A stretch of DNA of 64,000 nucleotides from Actinophytocola oryzae (GCF_004364325.1 NZ_SOCP01000013.1:182855-246854); one strand, 5' to 3'. Shown: positions 1-8,874, counted from the stretch's first letter. Notes: generated from the letters alone by a model not told the origin. Numbers and translations are program-made.

Positions 1-219
1 GGTACCGGTGAAGACCGACAAAAGAAGACCATCCACATCTCGGAACCGTCGCGTCATCTAGCGGAAACTGAGTCTGTCGGAAGTGGATTAGGCCATCTCG
101 GCGCTCAACGGAACCTTCGACCCACTACGGTGCGTCAGGTAGTCGACCGCGCGCGTACACGCGCGCGACGACCCGGGAGACTCGGCGGGGGTCCGCCACG
201 ACAGAGGGAGAGAAGAGCG
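1..219. other. Upstream non-coding leader of first gene
   Basis: No convincing gene is visible here; short reading frames on both strands look like noise. The segment ends with a purine-rich stretch (GGGAGAGAAGAG) that serves as ribosome binding site for the gene starting at 220. A promoter probably lies here but I cannot single one out. Confidence 0.4.
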
Positions 220-900
220 ATGTCGCAACCGCCGCAGTGGGGTGGGCAGCCGGGGTGGGGGCAGCAGCCCGGCCCAGGTCAGCAGCCTGGTGGCTACCCG
301 CAGCAGGGCGGTTATCCCCAGCAGGGCGGCTACCCGCAGCAAGGCGGCTTCCCCCAGAGCGGACCCGTGCCACAGCAGTACGGCCAGCCTCAGCAGTACG
401 GCCAGCCCGGTGCGTTTGGGCCGCCCGGGTACGGCTATCCGCCGCGGAAGAAGAGCCCGATGCCCTGGATCCTGGCCGGCGGCGGTGTGGTCGTCCTGGC
501 GGTCATTGTGATTCTCGTCGTGGTGCTGACGAGCGGCGCTGACACGTCCAGTCCCGAGGGTGTCGCCCAGGCCGCGGTCGACGCGTTCAACGACAAGGAC
601 GCCAACGCCATCAAGGACGTCACCTGCTCGGCGACGAAGGACGCGGTCGAGAAGGCGCTGGGTGGCGAGGGCCTCGGCATCGGGGGCAGCTCGGACGAGT
701 CCTTCGAAGCGACCGCTGAGCTGGGTGAAGTCAGGACCCGTGGCGACGACAGGGCGACGGCGACGATCACCTTCACGGTCACGAAGGTGCCCGCCTCGAT
801 GGAGGAGTACGTCAAGGTCGGCGAGTCCCAGGACGAGGAGCTCAACCTCGCCAGGGAGAACGGCGACTGGTGCCTGTCCTCGTTCGGCGCGGGTACCTGA
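220..900 (+). CDS. YGQ-rich one-pass membrane protein, paralogue 1
   Basis: The 226-residue product has a Gly/Pro/Gln/Tyr-rich N-terminus (about residues 1-75, repeated GGYPQQ and QQYGQP units), a short basic PPRKK stretch, one hydrophobic membrane segment (about 85-107) and a C-terminal domain outside the membrane of about 115 residues. That domain has two cysteines, one near its start (VTCSAT) and one near its end (DWCLSS), suggesting a disulfide-closed fold like the DUF4878/NTF2-like lipoproteins of actinobacteria. The ATG at 220 follows GGGAGAGAAG; an in-frame upstream ATG at 130 would add an Arg-rich tail and is unlikely. First of five related genes in 5 kb. Function unknown; a cell-envelope or signalling role is inference. 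Confidence 0.8.
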   Translation: MSQPPQWGGQPGWGQQPGPGQQPGGYPQQGGYPQQGGYPQQGGFPQSGPVPQQYGQPQQYGQPGAFGPPGYGYPPRKKSPMPWILAGGGVVVLAVIVILVVVLTSGADTSSPEGVAQAAVDAFNDKDANAIKDVTCSATKDAVEKALGGEGLGIGGSSDESFEATAELGEVRTRGDDRATATITFTVTKVPASMEEYVKVGESQDEELNLARENGDWCLSSFGAGT

Positions 901-1077
901 GAGATAACGAAACGGTCAACGCGGCCGTCGTCGGGCGTGTCCCGGCGACGGCCGTTGTCGTGGGGCTCTCCTACGATGGGTCTCGTCCCGTGGGCAGACA
1001 CCGAAGTTCGTGGGAACGGACGGCGCACGCGCTCCGTCTGGTCAGAGAGACGTGCGTGAGGAGTTCGGGGCCCCAAG

Positions 1078-1716
1078 ATGACGTATCCACCGCAGCAGCC
1101 CGGGCAGTCGCCCTACCAGGGCCTCGGCACGTACTCGGGCGGCCCGGAGAAGAAACGCAACCGCGGCCGGATGGTGGCGATCATCGCGATCGTCGTCCTG
1201 GTGGTCGCGGGCGGGGGCGTCGCGACCTACTTCCTCACCAAGAGCGACGACAAGTCGAGCGACACCGCGTCCTCCGAACGGAGTAGCGGCGACTCCACGA
1301 AGGACACGGGCAGCGACCACAAGTCCTCGGATCCGTCCGACGACGCGTCATCAGATCGTGACCAGGGTCAAGGCGGCGACGACTCGAACGCCAGCAACTC
1401 TCCAGACGACGTACGCGACGACTACATGGCGGCGTACGAGAACAACGACTTCTCGGACGTCGTGGACAACTCGTGCGGGGCGTACAAGAAGAAGTTCGGC
1501 ACGGACACGACCGAGCTGGAGTCCAAGCTGCGGGACTACGACATCACGGCGACGCCGGACGGTGACGTCGACGTCGACAGCAAGAACCCGGACACGGCGA
1601 CCGCGAAGATCGACCTGGCGTTATCGGGCCCGGACGACACGCAGGACGCCAAGATCCTGATCAAGATCGTCGACGAGAACGGCAAGTGGCGGTTCTGCGG
1701 CGAGGACGAGGCCTGA
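1078..1716 (+). CDS. One-pass membrane protein, paralogue 2
   Basis: The 212-residue product has the family plan: a short cytoplasmic head beginning MTYPPQQPGQ, a basic EKKRNRGR patch, a membrane segment at about 36-58, an acidic Ser/Asp-rich linker and a C-terminal domain with two cysteines (NSCGAY and WRFCGED). Its head is much shorter than in paralogues 1, 3 and 5 and lacks most of the YGQ repeats. The start ATG follows a TGAGGAG Shine-Dalgarno about 14 bases upstream. The next paralogue starts 31 bases after its stop, so co-transcription is likely. Function unknown. Confidence 0.78.
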   Translation: MTYPPQQPGQSPYQGLGTYSGGPEKKRNRGRMVAIIAIVVLVVAGGGVATYFLTKSDDKSSDTASSERSSGDSTKDTGSDHKSSDPSDDASSDRDQGQGGDDSNASNSPDDVRDDYMAAYENNDFSDVVDNSCGAYKKKFGTDTTELESKLRDYDITATPDGDVDVDSKNPDTATAKIDLALSGPDDTQDAKILIKIVDENGKWRFCGEDEA

Positions 1717-1747
1717 CCATCCACCGACAAACATCGGAGCCACAGTC

Positions 1748-2527
1748 ATGACGTACCCGCCGCAGGGGGGCCAGCCGGATCCGTACGGCCAGCAGAACCC
1801 GTACGGCCAGCAGCAGGGCCAGCCCCAGTACGGGCAGCAGCCCGGGCAGTACGGTCAGTACGGTCAGCAGCCCCAGTACGGCCAGGAGCCGCAGTACGGT
1901 CAGCCCCAGACGGGCCCCCAGCCGCAGGCAGGGCAGTACGGTCAGTACGGGCAGACCAGCCAGTTCGGTCAGGACCCCTACGGGCAGCCGCAGTACGGCG
2001 GCCAGCCGGGCTACCCGGGTGGTCAGCCCCCGAAGAACAACAAGGGCATGATCATCGCGATCGTGGTGATCGCGGTGCTCGTCCTCGGCGGCGGTGGCGT
2101 CGCGGTGTGGTTGCTCAACAAGGACGACGACAGCGGCAACAACGCGGCGCAGGAGACGTCCCAGCCCGCCGACACCGGCGGCAGCGAACCGTCCACCGAC
2201 GAGGACACGCCGTCGGAGGAGCCGACCGACACCGATACCGACACGGGCGGCGGAGGCGACCAGGCGGACCTGACCCAGACGGCCAAGGACTACGCGAACG
2301 CGGTCAACGGCCAGCAGCGCGACGCCGCGGTCAACCTGACGTGCACCAAGGCCGACGCGGGTGTCGTGTACGAGCAGCTCGCCGGCACGGTCCAGGTGGA
2401 CGCCGGCGCGGTGAACATGATCTCGGACGAGTCGGCGACGGTGGACTTCACCGTGCAGGGTGGCGGCAGCCAGGCCATCCCGCTGCTGTTCGAGCTCAAG
2501 GACGGATCCTGGTGTGTCTCCGTCTGA
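1748..2527 (+). CDS. YGQ-rich one-pass membrane protein, paralogue 3
   Basis: The 259-residue product starts MTYPPQGGQP and carries the longest Gln/Tyr/Gly repeat tract of the cluster (about residues 8-95, many YGQ units), a membrane segment (about 100-122), a Thr/Asp/Glu/Pro-rich linker and a C-terminal domain with two cysteines (NLTCTKA and SWCVSV, the latter at the extreme end). GGAGC precedes the ATG. The 3' end overlaps the GTG start of paralogue 4 by 14 bases, so the two are translationally coupled. The low-complexity head might self-associate, as prion-like tracts do; that is inference. Confidence 0.8.
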   Translation: MTYPPQGGQPDPYGQQNPYGQQQGQPQYGQQPGQYGQYGQQPQYGQEPQYGQPQTGPQPQAGQYGQYGQTSQFGQDPYGQPQYGGQPGYPGGQPPKNNKGMIIAIVVIAVLVLGGGGVAVWLLNKDDDSGNNAAQETSQPADTGGSEPSTDEDTPSEEPTDTDTDTGGGGDQADLTQTAKDYANAVNGQQRDAAVNLTCTKADAGVVYEQLAGTVQVDAGAVNMISDESATVDFTVQGGGSQAIPLLFELKDGSWCVSV

Positions 2528-3215
2528 CGCGCAGAAGCCGGAGGCGGACGAGCCGTTAGCCGCCGACCAGACCGAGACCGGCGAGACCGACACCGGGCAG
2601 AGCGAGACTGTTCGGACCGACGGCGGTCAGACCGTCGAGGCGGAGGCGGCTCCCCCGGCTGAGCCCGCGGCTCCGGCCGAGCCCGCCGCTTCCGAGAGTT
2701 CGACCGCGAACCGGCGTAGAACCTTGCTGTTCTCGGCCGCCGCGGTGGTGGTGCTGGTCGTCGCCGGACTGGTCGTCTTCCTGGTCACCAGGGGCGACCC
2801 GGCCGACGAGGCGGGCGGGCCGTCGGTGCCCGCGATCACCGACGCGAACTCGCCGAGCAGTGGGGCGCCCGCGCCGCCGCCGTCCTCGGCGACCGGGACG
2901 GTCACGGCACCGTCCACGGGCACCGCGGGCTCGACCGGCGGGGACGCGGATGCCGCCCAGTCGGTCGCCGAGCAGGTGGCCGACGCCATCACGGGTGCCG
3001 ACGCGGCCACGCTCGTCCAGCTGAGCTGTGAGCCCGGCACGGTCGACGACAGCGAGGACACGTTCGACGCGGGCGCCAAGGTCGAGGTCATCGGAGAACC
3101 CCAGGTCGACGGCGACACCGCGACGATCAACGTGCGGGTCACGATCGAGGGCGCCGACCCGGCGGAGGTGCCCATGCCGCTGACCAAGCGGGACGGCCGC
3201 TGGTGCATCCCCTGA
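2514..3215 (+). CDS. One-pass membrane protein, paralogue 4
   Basis: I choose the GTG at 2514 because AAGGACGGA lies about seven bases upstream and the protein then begins VSPSDAQKPE; an upstream ATG at 2460 would overlap the previous gene far more and add residues that look like its shadow. The 233-residue product has an acidic Thr/Glu/Ala/Pro-rich head instead of YGQ repeats, a membrane segment (about 65-90), a Ser/Pro/Thr linker and the two-cysteine C-terminal domain (LSCEPG and RWCIP). It ends 10 bases before the convergent trmI stop. It is the family member with the most divergent head. Function unknown. Confidence 0.75.
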   Translation: MSPSDAQKPEADEPLAADQTETGETDTGQSETVRTDGGQTVEAEAAPPAEPAAPAEPAASESSTANRRRTLLFSAAAVVVLVVAGLVVFLVTRGDPADEAGGPSVPAITDANSPSSGAPAPPPSSATGTVTAPSTGTAGSTGGDADAAQSVAEQVADAITGADAATLVQLSCEPGTVDDSEDTFDAGAKVEVIGEPQVDGDTATINVRVTIEGADPAEVPMPLTKRDGRWCIP

Positions 3216-3225
3216 CGGGCCGGGG

Positions 3226-4065
3226 TTACGTCGTCGTCTGACGGCCCCGCCGCTGCGGGCGCGGGGTCACAACTCCGTCCGCGAGGCGGCGGGCCGTCAG
3301 CAGGAACGCGGTGTGCGCGACCATCCGGTGGTCCGGGCGCACCGCGAGGCCGACCACGTGCCACGGGCGCATCAGCGTCTCCCAGGCTTCCGGCTCGGTC
3401 CAGCACTGCTGCTCACGCAGCGCCTCGGTCACCCTGGACAGCTGCGTCGTGGTCGCCACGTACACGACCAGCACGCCGCCGGGGATGAGGTTGGCCGCGA
3501 CGGTCGGCAGCACCTCCTCCGGCGAGAGCATGTCGAGGATGACGCGGTCGACCTCGCCCTCGTGCGTGGCCAGGTCGTTGATCCGCAGGTCCCAGTTGGC
3601 CGGGCGCTCGCCGAAGAACGCGGTGACGTTGCGGACGGCGTGCACGGCGTGGTCGTCGCGCACCTCGTAGGAGGTCACGCAGCCGCTGGGGCCGACCGCC
3701 CGCAGCAGCGAGCACGTCAGCGCGCCCGAGCCCGCCCCCGCCTCGAGGACCCGCGCGCCGGGGAAGATGTCGCCCCACATCACGATCTGCCCGGTGTCCT
3801 TCGGGTAGATGACCTGGGCGCCGCGTGGCATGGACAGCACGTAGTCGGCGAGCCGCGGCCGCAGCGCGAGGTAGGCGGTGCCACCGACGGACGTGACCAG
3901 CGAGCCCTCCGGACTGCCGATGAGGTCGTCGTGCGCCACCGCGCCGCGATGGGTGTGGTAGTGCTCGCCCTCCGTGAGCACGAGCGTGTAGTGCCGTCCC
4001 TTCGGATCGGTGAGCTGCACCCGATCGCCGACCCGGAACGGTCCGCTCGCCCTGACCTCCGCCAC
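3226..4065 (-). CDS. trmI: tRNA (adenine(58)-N1)-methyltransferase TrmI
   Basis: The 279-residue protein is a class I SAM-dependent methyltransferase. The TrmI beta-barrel lead (FRVGDRVQLTDPKGRHY) is followed by the SAM-binding motif EAGAGSGALT at 108-117 and the catalytic-region motif VDRVILDMLSPEE. Family members methylate N1 of A58 in the tRNA T-loop as tetramers. Length and motifs match Rv2118c of Mycobacterium tuberculosis, and the genes that follow here reproduce that mycobacterial neighbourhood. It runs opposite to the paralogue family, ending 10 bases from paralogue 4, and its start lies 115 bases from paralogue 5 in a divergent spacer. Confidence 0.95.
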   Translation of the reverse strand: MAEVRASGPFRVGDRVQLTDPKGRHYTLVLTEGEHYHTHRGAVAHDDLIGSPEGSLVTSVGGTAYLALRPRLADYVLSMPRGAQVIYPKDTGQIVMWGDIFPGARVLEAGAGSGALTCSLLRAVGPSGCVTSYEVRDDHAVHAVRNVTAFFGERPANWDLRINDLATHEGEVDRVILDMLSPEEVLPTVAANLIPGGVLVVYVATTTQLSRVTEALREQQCWTEPEAWETLMRPWHVVGLAVRPDHRMVAHTAFLLTARRLADGVVTPRPQRRGRQTTT

Positions 4066-4180
4066 CCGGTTCCCTTCTTCGTGTCCGATGTCCGCAGATC
4101 GTCCCAGACCCGGTCACGGCCGTTGTCGGTGACCGCCTCTACGCTGACCGGGCGAGCCGAAGGCCGATCAAAGGGGGATC

Positions 4181-4957
4181 ATGACCTACCCACCTCAGCA
4201 GCCGGGGCCGTACGGTCCACAGGATCCCTACGGCCAGCAGCCGTACGGACAGCAACCCCAGTACGGCCAGCAGCCGCCCTACGGTCAGCAACCCCAGTAC
4301 GGGCAGCCCCAGTACGGGCAGCAGCCGCAGTACGGCGCGCCCCAGTGGGGACAACCCGGCTACCCGGTCGGCCCACCGCCCAGGAAGTCGCGGACCGGCC
4401 TGATCACGACCCTCGTCATCGTGGCCGTGCTGGTGATCGGCGGTGGGGTCGCGGCCTTCTTCCTGCTGCGTGACAACGGGTCGGGCAGTGCCGAGAACCC
4501 GCGTGCGGCGGCGGACAGCTTCGTCAAGGAGCTCGGCACGCAGCTCAGCAAGTCGGTCGACTCCGTGGACCTCAGCGCGCTCAAGCCGCTGACGTGCTCG
4601 TCGGACTACGACAAGCTCAACGCCGAACTGAAGGACGCGAAGGAGCAGCAGAGCACCGCGACCAAGAAGGCCGGGGCGAAGAAGGTGTCCTTCTCGATCT
4701 CGGACTTCAAGGAGTCGAACGGCGGCGCCACGTTCACGATGACGCCGAAGTCCGAGGACGGGAAGGGCGAGAACCCGCTGGACATGACCGTCCAGAAGAG
4801 CGGCGACAACTTCGTCGTGTGCGGGCTGTACGGCAAGCAGGGCGAGGAGCCGGGCGGGGGCTCGACCGGCGGGGAGACGTCGTCGAGCGGCGGTGACGAC
4901 GACGGCGACGGCGGGAACGGCGGCTCGATCCCGAACCCGATCCCCAAGACCAGCTAG
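4181..4957 (+). CDS. YGQ-rich one-pass membrane protein, paralogue 5
   Basis: The 258-residue product starts MTYPPQQPGP and has about 15 YGQ/YGQQ units (residues 8-60), a basic PPRKSR patch, a membrane segment (about 70-92) and a C-terminal domain with two cysteines (PLTCSS and VVCGLY). A Gly/Ser/Asp-rich tail follows the second cysteine, unlike in the other four paralogues. AAGGGGG precedes the ATG by about six bases. The gene lies on the far side of trmI from the other four, so the cluster is split by a core gene. Its stop and that of the convergent protease gene share one CTAG. Function unknown. Confidence 0.8.
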   Translation: MTYPPQQPGPYGPQDPYGQQPYGQQPQYGQQPPYGQQPQYGQPQYGQQPQYGAPQWGQPGYPVGPPPRKSRTGLITTLVIVAVLVIGGGVAAFFLLRDNGSGSAENPRAAADSFVKELGTQLSKSVDSVDLSALKPLTCSSDYDKLNAELKDAKEQQSTATKKAGAKKVSFSISDFKESNGGATFTMTPKSEDGKGENPLDMTVQKSGDNFVVCGLYGKQGEEPGGGSTGGETSSSGGDDDGDGGNGGSIPNPIPKTS

Positions 4958-6084
4958 AACGGTCGGCGACCGGACAGGCCGGCGCGCAGGTCCTCGCGGT
5001 GGAGCACCCCCGAGGGCCTGCCGTCGGAGTCGACGACGAGGAACTGCCAGGCGGCGGTCTCCTGGACCCGCTCGGCGATGTCCTCCCCCGGCTCGGAGTC
5101 CAGGAGTACGGACTCCGGCCGGATCGGCTCGGCGGCCTGCTCGGCGGGAGCCATCGGTGACCGCTCGGCCAGCCGCTCGGCGGCGACGGGATCGAGCAGC
5201 CCTGCGGCGACGCCGTCGGCACGAACGAGCACGACGCCCCGGCCCGCGGCGGCGCTGAGCGCGTCGGCCACGGGGCTCTCGGCAGGCAGTTGCAGAACAG
5301 GACGGACCAGGTCGGCGAGTACGAGCCCGTCCGGCCAGGACCTGCGCTGGTCGGCGGCCAGTTCGCCGCGCGCCCCGGACACGACGAACCACGCCGTGAG
5401 CCCGCACACGCCCAGGCGGAGCCAGCGGTCCGGACTCTCGTCGGCGAGACCCCAGAGCGCCCAGAACATCAGCAGGGCGGCGACGACCCAGCCCCCGGCG
5501 ACGGCCGCACGGGTGCCGGTCCCCCGGTCCCCGAACACGGCCCAGACGCCGGCCCGCAGCATGCGCCCGCCGTCGAGCGGCAGGCCGGGCAGCATGTTGA
5601 ACACGGCGACGGCCACGTTGGCGACCGCGCACTCCAGCACCAGCAGCCAGATGGGCCCTTCGGCGGGCATGAACAGCAGGATGAACCCACAGAACCCGGC
5701 GAGCACCGCGGACACGACGGGCCCGGCCGCGGCGATCATGCCCTCCTGGGCGGGTCTTCGTGGCGTACGGCTGATCTCGGCGAGCCCGCCGAGCAGGAAC
5801 AACCGCAGCCGGCGGACGGGGATGCCGAGCTTGAGCGCGACGACACAGTGACCAAGCTCGTGGGCCAGGACGGACGCCCCGAGCAGCACAGCGAACGCGG
5901 CAGCGAGCGACAGCGAGACGACGGCCCCGGCCTCGGGCAGGAACCGCTCGACGAGCGGCGCGTACAACACGATGATCGCCACCGACCCGATCCACCAGGA
6001 CGGCGACAGGAGCACCGGCACCCCCCGAAACCGGAAGAGCAGGAGACCGCCGTCGCGATCAGTCCAGCTCGTCCCGTTCGTCAT
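4954..6084 (-). CDS. Site-2 protease family (M50) membrane metalloprotease with CBS region
   Basis: The product is an intramembrane zinc metalloprotease, which in this family cuts substrates inside the bilayer. From the ATG at 6084 it is 376 residues, with several hydrophobic segments, the zinc motif HELGH at 75-79 and the second conserved motif NMLPGLPLDGG ending at 173. A C-terminal cytosolic part (about 250-376) looks like a CBS pair. The open frame runs upstream to 6348, but the Trp/Arg-rich extension is unlikely to be protein; the sequence before 6084 (TACTCT then seven bases and ATG) resembles a -10 element and leaderless start. The substrate is not evident. Confidence 0.88.
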   Translation of the reverse strand: MTNGTSWTDRDGGLLLFRFRGVPVLLSPSWWIGSVAIIVLYAPLVERFLPEAGAVVSLSLAAAFAVLLGASVLAHELGHCVVALKLGIPVRRLRLFLLGGLAEISRTPRRPAQEGMIAAAGPVVSAVLAGFCGFILLFMPAEGPIWLLVLECAVANVAVAVFNMLPGLPLDGGRMLRAGVWAVFGDRGTGTRAAVAGGWVVAALLMFWALWGLADESPDRWLRLGVCGLTAWFVVSGARGELAADQRRSWPDGLVLADLVRPVLQLPAESPVADALSAAAGRGVVLVRADGVAAGLLDPVAAERLAERSPMAPAEQAAEPIRPESVLLDSEPGEDIAERVQETAAWQFLVVDSDGRPSGVLHREDLRAGLSGRRPF

Positions 6085-6785
6085 GCGTTGCAGAGTAGGG
6101 GGAATTGTGTGGGAACGCGGTGTGACGGGTGGTCCTTTCAGGGGATTCAGCCAGCCGGCCGCCACCTGGACAACCACCCAGCACAAGCGCACCCCCCAAC
6201 CCGACCACCGCTGGGAAAGACACCACCTACCCGGCAACCCCACAGCAACCGTGAGTAACCACCACCGACCCACGACAGACCACCGCGAATCACGGTAGCC
6301 GAGGGATGAGACGCGCCGAGCAACACACAGGAAGGATGCCGAGCCCACTCACCAACGAGCACAGAAACGACCGCCCCGGCCGGAGCGAGGAAAGCGAAGG
6401 CTCCGGGAAGGCTGGCTGCACGAGCGAACACAGATCGTGCAGCCAGGCAACACGTGCTGCCGACTTCTGGCCTGAAGAGAGATCCCCGCGCGAGGACCGC
6501 CCCAGGGACTTCCGCGCACATGGGGGAAGACGTCGGATGAAGTCCCGCTCACCAGCAAGCGGGGCAAGCTATCGGCGCAAGGAACGAGCCCAAGGAGCTA
6601 CCGTCCGCACGAGGGAGAACACCAGGAGCAGGCCCCGGCGGCGAGCCACTATCACAATGCGGGCCAGTACCTACATCGACGAGCACGAGGCCAGGGAAAA
6701 CGACCCTTGAGGGCGCGACCACGGAGAGCGGACTCCAGACCAACGCCCCGCTCCAAAGCGAAGAGACCGTGCAACCACGCAACAC
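6085..6785. repeat. Spacer with degenerate palindromic repeat copies
   Basis: This is the left half of the 1.1-kb gap between two divergent genes. I see no gene. An inverted repeat CTGGCTGCACGA (6412-6423) / TCGTGCAGCCAG (6435-6446) is followed at about 6446-6577 by a diverged copy of the unit described at 6786-7205 (shared: GCAACACGTG, CCCCAGGGACTTCCGCGC, GGGGAAGACG, CCCGCTCACCAGC). A further fragment lies at about 6578-6655. Reading frames here are repeat shadows. Confidence 0.7.
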
Positions 6786-7205
6786 GTGAGCGGGCCGCCG
6801 GCGTCTGGACTGACGAGCACGAAGGTCCCTGCGCGAGGAACGAGCCCAGGGACCTTCGCGCACAGGAGGGAAGACGCCGGGAACAGGCCCGCTCACCAGC
6901 GAGCGGAGCGAGCCAATGTCACCGTGAGCGGGCCGCCGGCGTCTGGACTGACGAGCACGGAAGCCCCTGCGCGAGCGAAGCGAGCCCAGGGACTTCCGCG
7001 CGCAGGAGGGAAGACGCCGGGAACAGGCCCGCGAACCAGCGAGCGGAGCGAGCCAAACCAACACCGTGAGCGGGCCGCCGGCGTCTGGACTGACGAGCAC
7101 GAAGGTCCCTGCGCGAGGTACGAGCCCAGGGACCTTCGCGCGCAGGAGGGAAGACGCCGGGTGAAGGCCCGCGAACCAGCGAGCGGAGCGAGCCAAACCA
7201 ACACT
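6786..7205. repeat. Three tandem nested-palindrome repeats of about 140 bp
   Basis: Three near-identical units lie head to tail: 6786-6923, 6924-7065 and 7066-7205. Each begins GTGAGCGGGCCGCCGGCGTC and ends GCGAGCGGAGCGAGCCAA. Each is largely self-complementary in nested layers: GTGAGCGGGCC with GGCCCGCTCAC (outermost, intact in the first unit), CCGGCGTCT with AGACGCCGG, and GAAGGTCCCTG with CAGGGACCTTC in the middle. A unit could thus fold into one long hairpin or cruciform. The array stops 28 bases before the RecB-like start codon. Units differ by substitutions in both arms of the central stem, as expected if pairing is kept. Confidence 0.85.
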
Positions 7206-7233
7206 GTCGGGGGTCTGCCCTACTGTCTGGGCC

Positions 7234-8106
7234 ATGACGCAATCCCCTGCTGCTACCGAGACGGAGGTCGTTCGGCGGCCCGCGCTGTCGCCGTCGCGGG
7301 CTGGTGACTTCAAGCAGTGCCCTCTGCTCTACCGCTTCCGTGCGGTGGATCGGCTGCCGGAGACGCCCACTACCGCGCAGGTTCGGGGTATCGCCGTGCA
7401 TGCCGTGTTGGAGGAGCTGTTCGGGCTGCCCGCGGCGGAGCGGGTGCCCGACCGGGCGCACGCGTTGTTGGCGCCGGTCTGGGCGCGGCTGCTCGAGGAG
7501 CGTCCCGAGCTGGCGGAGCTGTTCGCCGACGACTCCGAGGGTCAGGACGAGTGGCTGGCGACGGCCGACCGGATGATCGACTCCTACTTCACGCTGGAGG
7601 ACCCGCGCCGTTTCGACGCCGAGGCCCGCGAGCTGCTGGTGGAGACGGAGCTGGCGTCGGGGGTGCTCCTGCGTGGCTACATCGACCGGTTGGATGTCGC
7701 TCCGACGGGTGAGATCCGGGTGGTCGACTACAAGACCGGTGCCGCGCCACGTGAGGTCGGCGAGGCTAAGGCACTATTCCAGATGAAGTTCTACGCTCTG
7801 GTGTTGTGGCGCCTGCGTGGCGTGGTGCCCAAACAGCTGCGACTGATGTACTTGGCCGACCGCCAGTCGCTGACCTACACCCCGGACGAGGCCGAGCTGC
7901 TCCGGTTCGAGCGGACGTTGGACGCGGTGTGGCAGGCGATCCTGCGTGCCGGCAGGACAGGCGACTTCCGGCCGAACAGGAGCAGGTTGTGCGACTGGTG
8001 CTCGCACCAGGCGCTGTGCCCCGAGTTCGGTGGGACCCCGCCGCCGTACCCGGGCTGGCCGGAACCGGACGCGGGCGAGGAGACGGTGTTGGACAGGGCG
8101 GACTGA
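7234..8106 (+). CDS. RecB-family PD-(D/E)XK nuclease with Fe-S type cysteines
   Basis: The 290-residue protein resembles the RecB-like nuclease domain found in AddB and Cas4 proteins. Visible parts are His56 (GIAVHAVLE), the catalytic core GYIDRLD (148-154) and VDYKTG (164-169), and four cysteines at 29, 253, 256 and 262 in the one-plus-three arrangement that holds a 4Fe-4S cluster. It probably cuts or trims DNA during repair. Homologues sit beside TrmI in mycobacteria (Rv2119). The next gene starts directly after its stop codon (8107), so the two form an operon. Its promoter must lie in or beside the palindromic array upstream. Confidence 0.88.
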   Translation: MTQSPAATETEVVRRPALSPSRAGDFKQCPLLYRFRAVDRLPETPTTAQVRGIAVHAVLEELFGLPAAERVPDRAHALLAPVWARLLEERPELAELFADDSEGQDEWLATADRMIDSYFTLEDPRRFDAEARELLVETELASGVLLRGYIDRLDVAPTGEIRVVDYKTGAAPREVGEAKALFQMKFYALVLWRLRGVVPKQLRLMYLADRQSLTYTPDEAELLRFERTLDAVWQAILRAGRTGDFRPNRSRLCDWCSHQALCPEFGGTPPPYPGWPEPDAGEETVLDRAD

Positions 8107-8874
8107 ATGTTCTACGAACCACTCGGCGACGGCCGGTTCCGGTCGACCGTGCACACGACCGGCCCCTGGTCGCCGCTGACCCAGCACCTCGGGCCGCCGT
8201 CGGCGCTGCTCGTGCGGGCGATGGAGCAGCTGCCCGCACCGGTGCCGATGATGATCGCCAGGGTGACTGTGGAGATCCTGGGACCGGTGCCGGTCGCCGA
8301 GGTGTCGATCTCGGCCGGTGTCGAACGGGCCGGGCGGTCGGTCGAGCTGTTGGGGGCCTCCCTGTCCGCTGGCGGGAAGGTGGCGGCGCGGGCCAGGGCG
8401 TGGCGGATCGTGCGGTCGGACTCCCGGGCGGTCGCGGCGGATGTCGACTCGCCGTTGGCCGGTCCTGACGCCGGGACGGCGATGAGCCGCCCGGAAGGGT
8501 GGGGTGGCGGGTATCTGGACGTGATGGAGTGGCGGACCCTCAAGGGGTCGTTGGGCGAGCCTGGGCCTGCGACGGTGTGGGGGCGGCAGAGTGTGCCGCT
8601 GGTCGGGGACGAGGTGCCGACGGGGGTGCAGCGGTTGCTCGTGGTGGCGGACTCCGGGAACGGGGTGTCGAACCGGTTGGATCCGCGGAAGTGGCTGTTC
8701 ATCAACGCTGATCTGACCGTGCACGTGTACCGGGAGCCCGTTGGGGAGTGGATCGCCCTCGACGCCGCGACCGCGATCGGGCCGGACGGGGTGGGGTCGG
8801 CTTTCTCGGTGTTGCATGACACGTCGGGGGCGGTTGGGCGTGGGGCTCAGGCTCTTCTGGTTCGGCCTCAGTAG
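8107..8874 (+). CDS. Thioesterase-family (hotdog) protein
   Basis: The 255-residue protein looks like a double-hotdog acyl-CoA thioesterase of the TesB-like class: an N-terminal half with MIARVTVEILGPVPVAEV, typical of the first hotdog, and a second half with SNRLDPRKWLFINADLTVHV and EWIALDAATAIGPDGVG, typical of the second. Such enzymes hydrolyse acyl-CoA thioesters in the cytosol. It starts at the base after the nuclease stop and is presumably co-transcribed with it, although no functional link is obvious. The substrate cannot be read from sequence. Confidence 0.8.
   Translation: MFYEPLGDGRFRSTVHTTGPWSPLTQHLGPPSALLVRAMEQLPAPVPMMIARVTVEILGPVPVAEVSISAGVERAGRSVELLGASLSAGGKVAARARAWRIVRSDSRAVAADVDSPLAGPDAGTAMSRPEGWGGGYLDVMEWRTLKGSLGEPGPATVWGRQSVPLVGDEVPTGVQRLLVVADSGNGVSNRLDPRKWLFINADLTVHVYREPVGEWIALDAATAIGPDGVGSAFSVLHDTSGAVGRGAQALLVRPQ

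Noticed and set aside
6786..7205. Possible CRISPR array
   Set aside because: The repeats are about 140 bp, tandem without unique spacers, and nested palindromes. No cas genes are present apart from a RecB-like nuclease that fits the housekeeping block.
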